Source: Apoderus coryli (lineage: Eukaryota > Arthropoda > Insecta > Coleoptera > Attelabidae). Taken from it: a DNA stretch of 64,000 nt. Positions 1-10,717 of this stretch are shown here, piece after piece. The notes below the pieces were generated by a model, which was not told the origin of the DNA, ran no database searches, and saw only the letters and a list, made by a program, of their open reading frames with translations. The DNA is taken from the NCBI GenBank assembly GCA_911728435.2, contig OU452209.1:13064869-13128868 (forward strand). The letters are read 5' to 3'. Each line of letters opens with the position of its first letter. Position 1 is the first letter of the stretch. The position numbers and the translations under genes were made by a program.

Positions 1-504
1 GCGACAATGTCCTATCTTGCTGAGGTCCAAACATATTTTGGATTTTTCATGATTGAAGTTTCCAAGGAATTTCTTGGAGTGTATCAGTTCAGGAGGATTT
101 GGCCACAGTATTGCTCTATCTGATTCCTCCTTAACTCTGAACTAACTATTAACTTCTTCTGATACCAGAATGTCCTGGTATCCAAACAAGGGAAACTCTG
201 TTATTGTTGCTAACCTCGTTAAGAGCTCTTAAGCATTGCCCCACTATTTTTGAGCTGATGACCTTTGAACATGACCGCTTGGTTATCAGAGTGGATCGCA
301 AAGTCGCACTTCCGATAGTTTATCTTATTCGGGGGGTCATTAATTCGTCGATCAAGTAACTCGATCTTGTAGAAAAGCGAACAGCGTGCCGTTATATACT
401 TCCTGACTAAGCAAGGAAAATCTGGTCAACCATTGGATGTCCTTGGTTTACAAATGACATATGCTTTTTAAGTATGGCAGAGAGCAGAGCCGGATGGCCT
501 TGAC
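1..504. other. No recognisable feature
   Basis: I see no coding relic, terminal repeat or RNA motif here. It is unique-looking AT-rich sequence. Confidence 0.5.
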
Positions 505-547
505 GAGATCATCAAAATACAGCAGTGTGGATGGGTGACCGTTTAGG
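505..547 (+). pseudogene. 5S rRNA-like fragment
   Basis: The stretch resembles the 3' half of animal 5S rRNA. A block like GATCACCGAAATTAAGCAG is followed directly by a match to the ATGGGTGACCG block, with about 15 nt of the usual spacer missing. Neither the 5' half nor the closing 3' end is seen. It could be a decayed 5S pseudogene, the head of a 5S-derived SINE, or chance. The comparison is from memory. Confidence 0.3.
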
Positions 548-1226
548 GGGTTCATTAAAAACCCCACCTAGGTTGTAGAATGAATGTTGCGTGGTAGTAG
601 AATGATAGTAGTAGTTTAGTGTAGTCATGAAACAGTATAAAAAGCTTTAAGAAGTACGCCATTCATAGACGCCGGGGGCTAGAATAAGAGCGTACAGAGA
701 TGTGCGAGTGGAGGACCAGAAGGATGAAAAAAAAAAGCATTGTAGAGAATCACTAGAAGACGACCCTATTGAAATGACCACTTTCGCACTTAATAAAATT
801 GTAAAATTATATTGATCATGATCATGTTGTGACAAGAAGGGTGCCGAGCATGCTCACGCTACCAGAAATATAACATTGAAATTTATCGTGCTATAGTGAA
901 GATAAGGTTAGTTTCCTGGCTTGGGTTGGTTCTGAAGACGAAAATCGGGTTCATCATTATGGAACTTGAGTTCAAGCAAGACTCTATGCAGTAGCATAAC
1001 AAATTCACACCACCACCCAAGTAAATTAAGATCACACAGTCAGAGAACTTATGGCGACCTTCTTGTGGGCCTCAGAGGGAATCCTAGTATTTGATTATAA
1101 ATCAAAGGTTTCTGTAACGGATACTGAGAATACTGTGCTTCAATGTTAGAACAATTAAGAAAAGACATCAATGGTAAATTGGTTTGATAAAATACCACAA
1201 AATTGTCCTTATTTTGAGCTATAGGA
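548..1226. other. No recognisable feature
   Basis: Nothing assignable beyond a small hairpin near 545-563 (GGGGTT against AACCCC). Short open frames look random. Confidence 0.45.
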
Positions 1227-1815
1227 TACCGGTGGCCCGTTTAAGAGGGACCACTAGCTTACTTGAGAAACTATAAACAGTACAACAAAAAGTTAAATAA
1301 AAACTTTTGTTGGGTTAACTTGAAGTTTTGATTTATTTAACTTGTCTTTGAATGGTTCATTTATATCTGACATAATATACATGGGTGTGCATTTGAAAAA
1401 AACGATAAAAATTAATGAAATGCCAAATATGGCAACACTGTGTGATTTTTCAAATTACAGTAGTAGTTTTTTTGGCGGATGTACTGGATTTTTATATAGT
1501 TTTTTCTATTTAAACAGAATCTAAAAAATCATTCAGATAACGTACGGTAGTTGAAATGTAAGCTAAATATTGAAGATAAACGAGGACTCTGCCTTTTAAA
1601 GCTCTACCTAAATATGTATCAATATATAGGATGTGCGATTTAAAATAAGGAGGGTGAATTTCGTCACTGCAATATGAGCCACCGTGTATATGTAAAAATT
1701 AAATAAATAAAAACTTCCGGTCAAGCCAACAAAAGTTTCTATATAACTTTTTGTTGTACAGTTTATAGTTTCTCAGATGAGGTAGTATGGTCCCTCTTAA
1801 ACGGGCCACCCGGTA
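1227..1815. mobile_element. MITE with long TIRs, mariner type
   Basis: About 590 bp is flanked by imperfect inverted repeats of about 115 bp (1228-1345 and 1700-1815). Both arms begin with a GGTGGCCCGTTTAAGAGGGA block and share a motif reading GAGAAACTATAAAC. TA lies at both outer edges, as expected for a Tc1/mariner target duplication. There is no transposase inside, so it is non-autonomous. The arms differ by several substitutions and short indels, so it is not very young. Confidence 0.7.
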
Positions 1816-1964
1816 CATTTCAAGAGCATCCTCTTTCAAATAAATCACACTAGCCATAATATATTTGCAAAATGGAGGCCATTTTGAACATTTATTAAAG
1901 TTTCCTTCCTTTGGCCTCTACACTAGGTAATACAGCCATCTTTGTAGTTCTTGGACCTACAGTT

Positions 1965-2025
1965 CAGCGTGGAATCCGAACCATGGTCCTCGACCGCCAG
2001 ATGCCAGTGCCCACGACTATATAGT
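1965..2025 (-). repeat. Possible tRNA-derived SINE head
   Basis: Read on the minus strand, the segment ends in a B-box-like GGTTCGGATTCC (1971-1982) followed by CACG. Upstream is a plausible D-arm-like stretch with GGGCACTGGCATCTGG. A clean cloverleaf could not be closed by eye. It may be a decayed tRNA-derived SINE or chance. Confidence 0.3.
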
Positions 2026-2029
2026 CAAT

Positions 2030-3130
2030 AACTACTTGGCATAGGCAAGTGTACCGACTCGGTCGGGAGCACCGTCCACCCATCCAAGCACCACGCGACC
2101 AGGTACTTTAATACCATAATCCCGTCGATGCGCGCTTGCACATGTGGGCATTATCTCCTGCCCCTGTTTATGAAAGTTCTGTTTTTAGTTTAGTTATAAT
2201 GTTTTTGTTTTTGTTTTGCTCTTATTAGTGTTATTGTTAATTTTTATTATTTTCATTGGTTATCCATTGTTATTTCTTTGTTATTGGCATTGTTGATCAC
2301 AGAAAATTAAAGATACATGATTTTTCAACGAATTTTGGTGAACAACCTTCTTTTGGCCATAACTCTGAAACGAATAAAGATTTTGATGTGCGGTTTTGGA
2401 CTTTTTTGTTAAAAATTCAATTTACTTTTCATTTTTGATAAAATATTTGTATCATTCCATTTAAGGTTTTAAAGAAAAAAAAAACTTAGGCGTTGCATAT
2501 AGCGCCATCTAGCGGAGCTCCAAAACACAATTATGATTTGAGATAGTTTTTTCTTCATCAGCAGGGCTTCAGTTTTTAAACAAAAGTTAGATTGATAAAT
2601 TCGGTTAAGCAAAACCAAAGTTATAGATATCATAGGCAAAATTTCGTCCTTCGCTGCTGCCTTTATTTCAAGCCGCACAACAAAAAGTGATACACCAAAA
2701 AGATGCCGAATCTCATTAGCATTATTGTGGTAGTATTGTTTTTCTTACTTATATTACGAAATTTTCAATAAAAATGCATTTTTCGCATTACTGTATCTAT
2801 TACGCCCCCTAGTGGTATAGTTAAGAACTAAAACACTAATTCCAGCGATTTCCCATGGTCGATTTCCCTTAAAGACTTTTTTCCCATTGTCCTACGACTA
2901 TTATTTCCTGAGGTATGTTACATGTCCATCCTCAGTGGAATACCGGGTATATTATTATTATAATATGAGGAGTAAATAGGTCGATTTCATATTATTATTG
3001 GTGACATTATTTTCATACATAAGCATGCACTCTAGTGGCAGTGAATTTGCATATTTGTTGATTTTCATAAATTGGTAACGACAACTCCGTAACTGTGACT
3101 CTCCTGCACTCTCTCGAGCATTCTACATCG
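2030..3130. other. No recognisable gene
   Basis: AT-rich sequence without a supportable feature. Two short strings of the CGCCATCTAGCGG / GCCCCCTAGTGG type (about 2501 and 2802) resemble common arthropod repeat motifs. The stretch 3048-3140 is similar to about 7940-8053, which suggests another low-copy repeat. Confidence 0.4.
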
Positions 3131-3132
3131 TG

Positions 3133-3340
3133 TTATTGAGTTTTAGGTACAAACTTCTCGCATGTTGGAATCATACAAATATCCTCGTTATATTTAACGA
3201 CAAACCCGTATAGAAATAAGTGAATTATTACCGTACCTACTACAATGCGGAGTAATTTCGCAGTTAAATTCCATATCGTTTTTATAATAAAATTTTTGTA
3301 CTCCGCACCATTCTGCTTCTTCATGTTAAGATCCCAATCT
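3133..3340 (-). pseudogene. Crypton-like recombinase, N-terminal fragment
   Basis: A short minus-strand frame contains KKQNGAEYKNFIIKTIWN followed by LTAKLLR. It aligns with RKTDGTEYKEATVKTIWNTT, the equivalent segment of the larger relic at 6203-7336. It is therefore a second, more decayed copy of the same Crypton-like (DUF3504-type) gene. The rest of the frame, up to the stop at 3133, is hydrophobic and does not match the larger copy. No catalytic residues are present. Confidence 0.55.
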
Positions 3341-3742
3341 TGACTTCTTTTATCAGTCGATTCCGTAAAGCTCTAAAAACATACTTGTTAGAAAGAGCAT
3401 TTTATTCAGTAATGTGTATTAATTTTTGAGCGATTAACACACTGGATCATTATTAGTAGTAGTTATATATTATGGGCTCCTTGTGAATGGAGCACTATCA
3501 TTGGCAATTCTCAGGTAAACCCGAGGCCATATATTGTTTAGCAAACGAATCTGTGACAACGAAAGGATTGCGGACAAAAAAAACCTATATTGCCAAATTT
3601 AACTACAAAATATTACTAGATCTCGAAAAGAAGTAGTATTAACTTGAAAATCGATTTTTTACAATCACAAATAATAATAGTGAAAAAAGCTGAGCATTTT
3701 TAAGTGGTTGTTTGTTTTATTTTTATTTAATAGGTAAAATTT

Positions 3743-4021
3743 TTACCACTGTATATTAAAATAGGGAAAAGAAATGACGATCTTCTGTAAAATCGGCAAT
3801 ACCACGCGAAATAGGTGGTTAGACACCGCCTGAATGATCCTAATTGGTGAGTAGACCCTCGCACGTTTTGTCGCCATGCGGGTGTTCAAGTCGCAATTGG
3901 TCGAAACTGAGTTCTTCCCCGCAATTGTTGCCGCCCCTCGTAGTAATATTGAATCAGCCAGTGGCAGAGTGGTGTTATTATTTATACTTTTGTTGTCGTG
4001 TATGAGTTGCAATATTATCAA
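3743..4021 (-). other. 92-codon frame shared by both repeat copies
   Basis: This open frame is present in both repeat copies with about ten amino-acid changes, which at first looks like a conserved protein. Most differences I could see change the amino acid, so there is no sign of purifying selection. I do not recognise it. A frame kept open by chance in two related repeat copies is the simpler reading. Confidence 0.3.
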
Positions 4022-4536
4022 ATATTATATCAAATTATTATTGTATATTTAGTGTTCTGTTACTTTAGTGTTTTAGGTTCAAAACAATTTTTTGTTGTTT
4101 TTGTAGAAATATAAGTTTACACAGTGTTTGTTGTTTATTAAGGCATTAAAACTGGAAATTTTTATTGAATCTAATTAGAATTTTGGTATTTTAAAGATTA
4201 CCAACATAGTCGTGACAGAAGTTAACACTATACGAAAATTACAGAGTGTCCAAAAATCCTCGGAACAATAAATTTTTCAATACCGTTCTCGATTTTTGAT
4301 ATTTCTAAGTCTCGTATATCATTTAAAAGGAACAAAAACATGCAATTTTAATGGCTAAATAAATCAGGGTAGTTCGATTTAAAAAAAAATCTCTTAGAAC
4401 GCCTCCGTATATGTGCGAGTTAAACCCAATAGAGTTAACTTACGCAAAACTTAAATTAAATATATAAGAACCCGCAATACAACCGGAAATTTCAACCTAA
4501 CTACATTAAAAGAAGTTTTTAATATGCAGTAATGAT

Positions 4537-4673
4537 TGGAATAGTTTTTGCCGACATGTTAAGGAGTTGGAAGAAGAATTTTGGAGGAAATTGAGCACAT
4601 TATAATAACTTTAGGACAAGATGATGACAGCGAGACTGATGATAATGGTGATGCTCAAGTTGACCAAATCTAA
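4537..4673 (+). pseudogene. Tc1-like transposase C-terminal tail
   Basis: Two frames together give WNSFCRHVKELEEEFW, then IEHIIITLGQDDDSETDD and a stop at 4671-4673. This matches the end of a Tc1-like transposase group seen in aphids and beetles: a W-x-x-C-x-x-H-V helix, an E-rich helix, a hydrophobic I-I-x-L, then an acidic tail. A one-base shift separates the two halves. The catalytic core is not recognisable upstream. The equivalent segment in copy B is at 32098-32240 on the minus strand. Confidence 0.5.
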
Positions 4674-5115
4674 CAGATTGCCACCTTCTATAAAGTAATA
4701 CTAATTATGATCGTTATATTTAATCGAAATATGTAAAATAGTTAATTATAGTTTCTAAACGTGACTTAAAGCAACAAAAAGGTCCATTAAGATTAAGTAT
4801 TTTCGATAAGTTGTTATAGATCTTTTTTATTTAAATCAAGCAAGATTCCCAAAGAATTTAATTTATTTCGTTAAGTTGTTTTAGCATGTTTTTGTTTTTT
4901 ATAAGAACAAATTATTTTCATTTTTGGTATGCAAACTTTAGTACATATTTGAAATAAAATATATAAATAAATAAAATACGTCTTGTGTCTTATAGCTTAA
5001 TAGCAGTAGGTGCTTTTACCAAACACGTGTCATTAATTTCAATTTTTTAGTAACACATAAATGTTTATTAATTATTACTAAACTTTTACAACGCACGCCG
5101 CTGGAAATTTTATAA

Positions 5116-5827
5116 ATGAAATCATCCATGTTTTATTACAACTGCATTCCTCTTACCGACACCGCGCTGTTACAGATCAATTTGCCAAACAATACAATAG
5201 TAAAGTTTCATTCTGAGTTCAGAAATTGGAAGAAGCTAGGAGATGAACAGCTACTGCTTTTTTTCCAAAAAGGCTCATCAGAAGTCGCAGTCAAATATAC
5301 CAGAACTGCTGATTATGATTTGTGCTACAAAATGTGGTAAGTTGATATATTTTACCCAAATGGTCCTTTTGCATACAGTAATTTAATAAATTTCAACCAA
5401 AATAGCATTCAACGGTGTATTTCCTAAATAAAAAAGCTTTGTAAAATGTTTAAACATACTTAGAGAACGATTTATAGAGTCAAAAATACTATCGGTCTGT
5501 CAGACCGACGTTATCACTCATGTAGGTAAACTTCACGTTATCACTGAAGGGTTAAACATAGGCTGGTTGACTAAATGTGTTTTTATTTCTAAGGTCGAAA
5601 GCGACAAGAAAAGGCCACCTAAAATGGAACAAATTTATAAAAAAAGCTTTCAATACCTATCTGATTTGAACAAAAGGGATTTGGAGAAACTCTGTAATAT
5701 GAACGTTATTCCTGCCAGATTTCACAAAGAGTTCTTAGATTTAACGTGTAAGTCTTCTGTTAGATACCAGTTACCAGAGACTGATGCAGAAGATGACAAT
5801 GAGGATAAATGCTCCAAAAATAGTTAA
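5116..5827 (+). pseudogene. Unknown TE-associated gene, two blocks
   Basis: Two open blocks lie 250 bp apart: 5116-5336 and about 5594-5827. The first ends at a textbook splice donor (GTGGTAAGT, intron start 5337). The second follows TTTCTAAG, a plausible acceptor. The splice phases do not agree (2 against 0), so a clean join would shift frame. The second block contains DLEKLCNMNVIPARFHKEF, which resembles an 'x-L-C-x-x-x-x-I-P-x-x-x-H-x-F' segment of uncharacterised arthropod transposon-linked proteins; this is from memory and weak. The start of block 1 lies inside the dispersed repeat. I assign no function. Confidence 0.35.
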
Positions 5828-6202
5828 ATGTAAAGCAAAATATTTTTTGGAATATTATTTACCTAGTATGTTTCGCATGTAAGTATTTAATTTAAGTTAT
5901 TTTTGTATGTATTTCTTTTTTATTTAGCAATTCTAATATTTCGCCACATAAATATGGGTTAATTTTTGTAACACTATGATTTTTTTATTTTAATTAAAGA
6001 TATTTTTAAATTATTTCCAAAGTACTTTAAATGCTATATTTTCCCGCCAAATCTGTGTAGTTAAGTTACACTTTTACTTAATCCCTAAAAATTACTATTT
6101 TTTTTTATTTTAGTTATACCTCAACCCAACCCAACCTAGGCCAATTTTATACATTTTCATTACAAAATGTAGTACTTTTAATCAAACAAATATTATTGAT
6201 TT

Positions 6203-7336
6203 TTATTTAAAACTACAGTTGTGAAAAGTACAATTGGTAAATGTTAAATTGGAAGAAGAGTTTGCTGAAGTTGACGGATTGTTAATTTCCACTGTTGAAG
6301 AAATTCCTCGCATGGTGTTGATTATTTCACCATGGCATTCTTGGTTAATATTCAAGTACGGTTTAATTGAATTAGAGCTGCTATGTCCTGATAGTTTTAT
6401 TAATTGCTGTCCAGGAATTCCTTTATTTGCCAAATGGCTAACTGCAGTTGATCTGTTCGAATGATTGGATATCTTTTTACACTTAGGGGTAGGTCCACAT
6501 ATTAATTATGTTCTTGCCTACCGGTATATTGTCAAACCATGTGTCACTTTCGGATTTCCAGAAACGATTTGGTCTCAAGAATAGGCGACTGTAAGTAATA
6601 TTTTTCCCCCTTTTGGACAATAATTTATGGAATAACCGAATAGGGCATGCACTTTCGTTTGCAACATTTGGTACAAGCCACTTACTATTTGTACAACTTT
6701 TCGATCCTTCTGGGCATGTTTTACTGAATATTGGATTGTGTTCAATTCTGTTGGTTGGCGTTCCATCATTATTTTTCTCAATCGTGAAATAATCTATAAG
6801 GCAATCAGCTGGTGCACCACCTCGCCAAGCTAACTCAACAGCTACAATATGGTAAAAAAAATTTGTAAACCTTCTGGTGTACATTCATCCCATAATCCAA
6901 TGATTCTAGCCAAATCACTTGAACTTAAATTTGATGAACTGCATTTTCGTTTGTTTGGATCCTGCTGTAATCTTTTATGTTTTGCATTTCTTGCATCTCG
7001 CGCATTTTTGAATATCACACTGGTAAACGGGTCGAATACAATTTTGAAGTCATTGAAGTATTTTTCCTGGAGTAGCCTACTCGTAGTATTCCAAATTGTT
7101 TTTACAGTTGCTTCTTTATATTCAGTTCCGTCAGTTTTTCTCATATTTACCACATAATCTTTCAATATAGTAGCCAAATTATGCAAACTCGTTTCAGCAT
7201 TCGTATTCTCTAGTCGCACAAAACTCGAGAAATATTTTCCATACATATTTTTTTGATTTGATTGTATTTTTTGGTATATTATTAGATATAATATCATTAA
7301 CTGCATCGTTAGATGCAATACCAAATCTTCGCGACA
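6203..7336 (-). pseudogene. Crypton-like tyrosine recombinase (DUF3504-type)
   Basis: The gene reads on the minus strand from an ATG at 7336 (MSRRFGIASNDAVND). A frameshift near 7220 leads to the block with RKTDGTEYKEATVKTIWN, and others near 6850 and 6484 lead to the C-terminal part. That part has NHSNRST (HxxR box, codons about 6452-6463), then GIPGQQLIKLSGHSSSN and IKPY. H-x-x-R, G-H and a C-terminal tyrosine fit the R-H-R-Y tyrosine recombinases of Crypton elements and the domesticated ZMYM/QRICH1 relatives. The end carries a polar linker and NCTFHNCSFK. Tyrosine recombinases cut and rejoin DNA through the tyrosine. With three frameshifts this copy is dead. The family call is confident for the C-terminus and inferred for the rest. 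Confidence 0.7.
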
Positions 7337-7344
7337 TTTTTAAA

Positions 7345-8540
7345 CCAGTTGTCAGTTTGACGTTTAATTAATTTTTAATAAAAAAAACACCAAACTGAAA
7401 ACACCACATGTAGGGTATTATCGTTGTAATCCAGAGGTGATTGGATGAAATTTGACACATGACTTAAAATTAAGTAATTTGATTGGTTACTATATTTAGT
7501 AAGAAATTATCACTGTAATTATTCAAAAAAAAAAACATACCTAGCTAAATGTAAGAGTGTAATTTTCAGCAACAGCACGAATGAAGCGATATGAAGTAGA
7601 GGAGGGCGTTATTAGTGTTGCTGCTAGTTTTTTTTTTTGCATTTATAGAAAAAAGTTTTGTTAAAAACAGTAAGGCAACTTAAGATCATGTTAATGTCAT
7701 GTATGCGTAATTTGAAGGTATTCAAGCGATTATTTTGAAAAACAATAAACCAATGTTCACTAAAAAAATTAATTTATTTTTTGATTGTACTAAAAACATA
7801 CGAATTAGTAGGTACTGGTTACGAAATTACTAGTAGAAGTTTCTATAAAAGTATAACAAAAGAAAGTTTAGTATTTTAACTATTAACTTAAATCAAATAC
7901 TCGCGGAACTTATGCTTATCCATACCCCCTTCCCAAATTTACATATTTGTTGATTTTCCCAAATTGACAATAAAGCAACTTCAGCAACTCTATGTTGTGT
8001 ACACATATACAGATGCAGTGCACTGTACTTCTCCAAATGTGTTATTGAGTTGGATCGGAGTTTCTAGAAAGCAAGTTTTGGATTACGTCGCGTCCTAGTT
8101 GTGGAAGACATGTCTGGATTGATGTGAAGGGCGTGTTGTGACTAAAATTTCCAATTTTACGGTTATTGATAGATAATTAATTGCTTTGCGCGAACGATGA
8201 GTATATTGATTACTTCTTGTATACGTGTGTTTGTGAGATTATTAATAAGTAGATTATGGGATGAGTTTTGCTAGTTGCATGTGGGTTGTTAAAATGGTTT
8301 ATGTTGAAATTTGTTGTAACTAGATACTCATGGAATAATAATGCTCTTGAACTAGCTAAAATGATAATAACCAGAGTATTATTAGGTACATTATTTCTGC
8401 ACTTGAAATGAGTAGGAAATGTAGGTATACACAGTGAGGACGACAATAAACTTCTCTAAAACTGACTCAAGAAATAGTACTAGATAACAATATTGAACTA
8501 TTTTTGTCTACTTTCCTTATAAACTTTTCAACCTTTGAAT
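7345..8540. other. No recognisable gene
   Basis: AT-rich spacer. The part 7940-8053 resembles 3048-3140. Nothing else is assignable. Confidence 0.4.
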
Positions 8541-8543
8541 ATT

Positions 8544-8580
8544 GATTGACAATAAGAAATAATTTCCTATTGTCAATCCA
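8544..8580. repeat. Hairpin
   Basis: An 11-bp perfect stem (GATTGACAATA against TATTGTCAATC) around a loop of about 11 nt lies just upstream of the hammerhead-like motif at 8590. It may be part of the same retroelement tail. Confidence 0.5.
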
Positions 8581-8589
8581 TAATAAAAC

Positions 8590-8636
8590 GTCGTCACTGA
8601 AGATGGAATTATGTTATTCCGAAACATATAATACAA
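8590..8636 (+). ncRNA. Decayed hammerhead ribozyme motif
   Basis: CTGAAGA (8597-8603; the seventh hammerhead position may be any base) is followed by a 5-bp stem GGAAT/ATTCC and then GAAAC. Stems I and III do not close well, so it is probably inactive. The sequence after it (AAATAATTTTGTGGCG) resembles the tails of PLE-type elements. Confidence 0.5.
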
Positions 8637-8720
8637 ATAATTTTGTGGCGTATGAAAAAAAATCCTATTTTCGCTTGTAGAATGAACATATTTATATCGA
8701 AAAATGCTTCGATTTTCAGA

Positions 8721-8730
8721 TACAGGGTGC
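8721..8730 (+). repeat. TACAGGGTG-type TIR stub
   Basis: TACAGGGTGC matches the end of many arthropod mariner-type elements, as at 34156. No partner end was found nearby. Confidence 0.3.
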
Positions 8731-8737
8731 TATTTGT

Positions 8738-8786
8738 AAATTCCTGATGATGGGTTTTATTAATATTTCCGAAACGCGTCTTGACC
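8738..8786 (+). ncRNA. Hammerhead-like motif
   Basis: CTGATGA (8744-8750), a weak stem II, then GAAA (8771-8774) and C-GC-G-T-C, which gives a mini stem III and a cleavable UC. Stem I (AATTC against TTGACC) does not pair, so this is a decayed copy. Confidence 0.5.
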
Positions 8787-8849
8787 TCAAAATGACATTT
8801 GGCACACTTACGTATCTTTGTAGGAAAGGTAGAAGTTATTATGTTAACC

Positions 8850-9001
8850 CTTAATACGCATTTCTACCTTGTTTCTTATGACAGTCGCAGAGTGTACAAT
8901 CATTTACCGCCAGACTTAACGGCTGTAAAAAATCCCAAGCAATTTAGGGAGTCTGTTAAGCGCGTTCTTCTTGAGAAGGGCTATTACGCACACTCCGCAT
9001 T
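8850..9001 (+). pseudogene. LINE ORF2 C-terminal end
   Basis: The frame gives SYDSRRVYNHLPPDL and continues through KQFRESVKRVLLEKGYY. This is the extreme C-terminus of Jockey/CR1-like LINE proteins (Y-N-x-L-P-x-x-L, then F-x-x-x-x-K-x-x-L). The element is 5' truncated. The frame appears to run to 9026 only because the inserted element's terminal repeat is open. If the insertion at 9002-11077 is removed, the frame continues into FDLV and stops. The 3' part of this LINE probably resumes at 11078. Confidence 0.6.
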
Positions 9002-9049
9002 TCGACGGGTGCAACGAAAACTGTAGTAACTCATAATTTATAGTAGTAG

Positions 9050-10717
9050 TAACTCATAATTTATTGTTTTGAGAGAAATTAAAAAAATCGTTTTGCGACA
9101 TTTCGGTGACATTATCAATTTGACCTGTTACTTTTGCCATTCTGATTAATGTTACCCATTGCTCAGGTACCTACATAGAGCACTGACTGGCGCTTCTTGG
9201 CATTTTCTATTACAGCATGCATGCTGTCTCCCTCATTTTGGGTGTGTCCTTTTTCAAGGAATCTATGGGTACTGTCAATCTGATAAGTAGTAGATGCCAA
9301 TGATAACATAGAAAATAGAAACTGATTCCGGTTCTGGCCTCCACAATTATCTGAATAAAAAATTATAGATTTTACGCCTTTTTCCTTTTGTGTTTGAATA
9401 AATTTTAGTAAACAGCTGGCAATCTCACAAGGACCTCTTTTTGATATCTTTTGGTGCCAGACATAACAAAAACCTTGGTTATTTCCTACATCAAAAACCG
9501 TAAAATTGTCAGTTGAATATTTACTTTTGTAGTAGAAGTCACTGACGTTGGACTGGGGAGTAGCTAATACTTTTTGTAAGTCAAAGCAAGCCACACATAC
9601 TGTTTTTTCATCTGTAGCAATAATTTTGTCAGCATTTCTTAGTTCTCTAGCCAGAGGTTTGTTTTTTATATGAGTATGTATGACTATTGTCATGCTTTCC
9701 TCGTTGGTCGGCACTTATTGTACTGAAACCTTTTATTTTTGAAAGAGCGGTTGTCACCCAAGTTTCTGAGATCCCATGAGTGTTCAAAAACATGGCTTTG
9801 CATATCTTTATCTCTTCATCATTAATTTTAAAAGAATAACTTCTGGAATTTAACCTTCTTGATATTGACCCTGCACTAATCGTAACCTGCTTCTTTTTAA
9901 TTTCTTTCACGTACCTGGCTATAAAATCCCATTGTCTTGTATGATCAGCCATAGACCAGAATTCTTTAAAAATCGATTGTCTTTTTTCTTCATTAATTTT
10001 TGTTTGACACTTTATTCTACACTTCTCTTTGCATGCTGTACCCATTTTTCTTTCCTTAATAATTTTTCCTTTTCTATTCTTATGCTCAACACCTTGATTT
10101 AATAATGTTTTTGCTTTAGTATCAATCCACTCTAAAACATTTCTAGACCTTTTTCTAACGTTGCTTCTGGCAGCACTCTTTCTTTTCCTCTTAATATCTT
10201 TTCGCTCTTCCTGTCTATCATTAGGTTCACCCAACGGTTCCCTTGGAACAGGAGCTTCGTATTCTGAATTAGCACTATCCTCATCAGCATTATCTGACTC
10301 TTCATTCTCAGTAGGCTCATAATTTGGATCAGAATCAGAGTTATATTTAAATGGATCTTCATCGCTTTCCTCAGAAACATAATTATTAACTGAATGATGG
10401 GATTCAGTAGCTATGCGATTAGAGTTCGAATCACACTCCGTTTCATTTTCACATTTATCATTAACTAGAGGGCTTTTTATAGGATCCAATGAAGACACAC
10501 TTTTTGTCTTAAGAACCTGTTGCTCAGCTGGATGAACCTCATTACCTAATCCTATTTTAGGTTCCTGGTGAACCGGGGCCATTGAGAGATATTCTGGAAT
10601 AAAATACTCATAAACTAAATTTGCCTTAAGTTTATGTTAATCGTAAAACTTACCTTGATTTTCTTCAAATATCCTTATAGCTTCTTTTAATATTAGTTTA
10701 CTTCTTTTATTACTCAT
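9050..10717 (-). pseudogene. Unknown arthropod family protein (DUF7869-like)
   Basis: Exon 1 runs 10717-10654 from ATG (MSNKRSKLILKEAIRIFEEN). A 60-bp intron (10653-10594, GTAAGT...TTCCAG) joins in phase to exon 2 at 10593. The N-terminal 300 residues are acidic and serine-rich (about 10270-10460), then basic (RKRKSAARSNVRKRSR). A recognisable block follows: GISETWVTTALSKIKG. Near 9690 the frame shifts and roughly 100 family residues, including a Cys cluster, appear to be missing. It resumes with ACFDLQKVLATPQ, YVWHQKISKRGPCEIASC, FYSDNCGGQNRN and HTQNEGDSMHA. After a second frameshift near 9170 it gives PEQWVTLIRMAKVTGQ. The spaced Asp and Glu residues suggest an RNase-H-like (DDE) fold; that is inference. 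I recall this as the unnamed domain DUF7869. Confidence 0.7.
10594..10653 (-). other. 60-bp intron with canonical splice sites
   Basis: The donor is CAAG|GTAAGT. The acceptor is a pyrimidine-rich TATTTTATTCCAG|AA. The junction is phase 1 and joins exon 1 in frame with the long second exon, which supports a real transcription unit. Confidence 0.75.

Larger units (their letters stand above)
3525..5200 (+). repeat. Long dispersed repeat, copy A
   Basis: This stretch is homologous, in opposite orientation, to 31068-34050. Matching blocks include the 92-codon frame 3743-4021 (against 33556-33834), the block 4250-4780 (against 32000-32560) and the block 4985-5197 (against 31068-31280). Copy B carries two extra segments that copy A lacks. 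The remains of a Tc1-like transposase C-terminus lie inside (4537-4673), so the repeat is probably a decayed DNA transposon. Its ends are not defined. Confidence 0.75.

Noticed and set aside
5581..5600. Splice acceptor joining 5116-5336 to 5594-5827
   Set aside because: As a finished gene model: the phases are 2 and 0, so the joined frame would break. Kept only as a candidate relic.
10423..10440. GAGTTCGAATCACAC resembles a tRNA B box
   Set aside because: It lies in the coding sequence of the spliced gene and no A box or cloverleaf is present.
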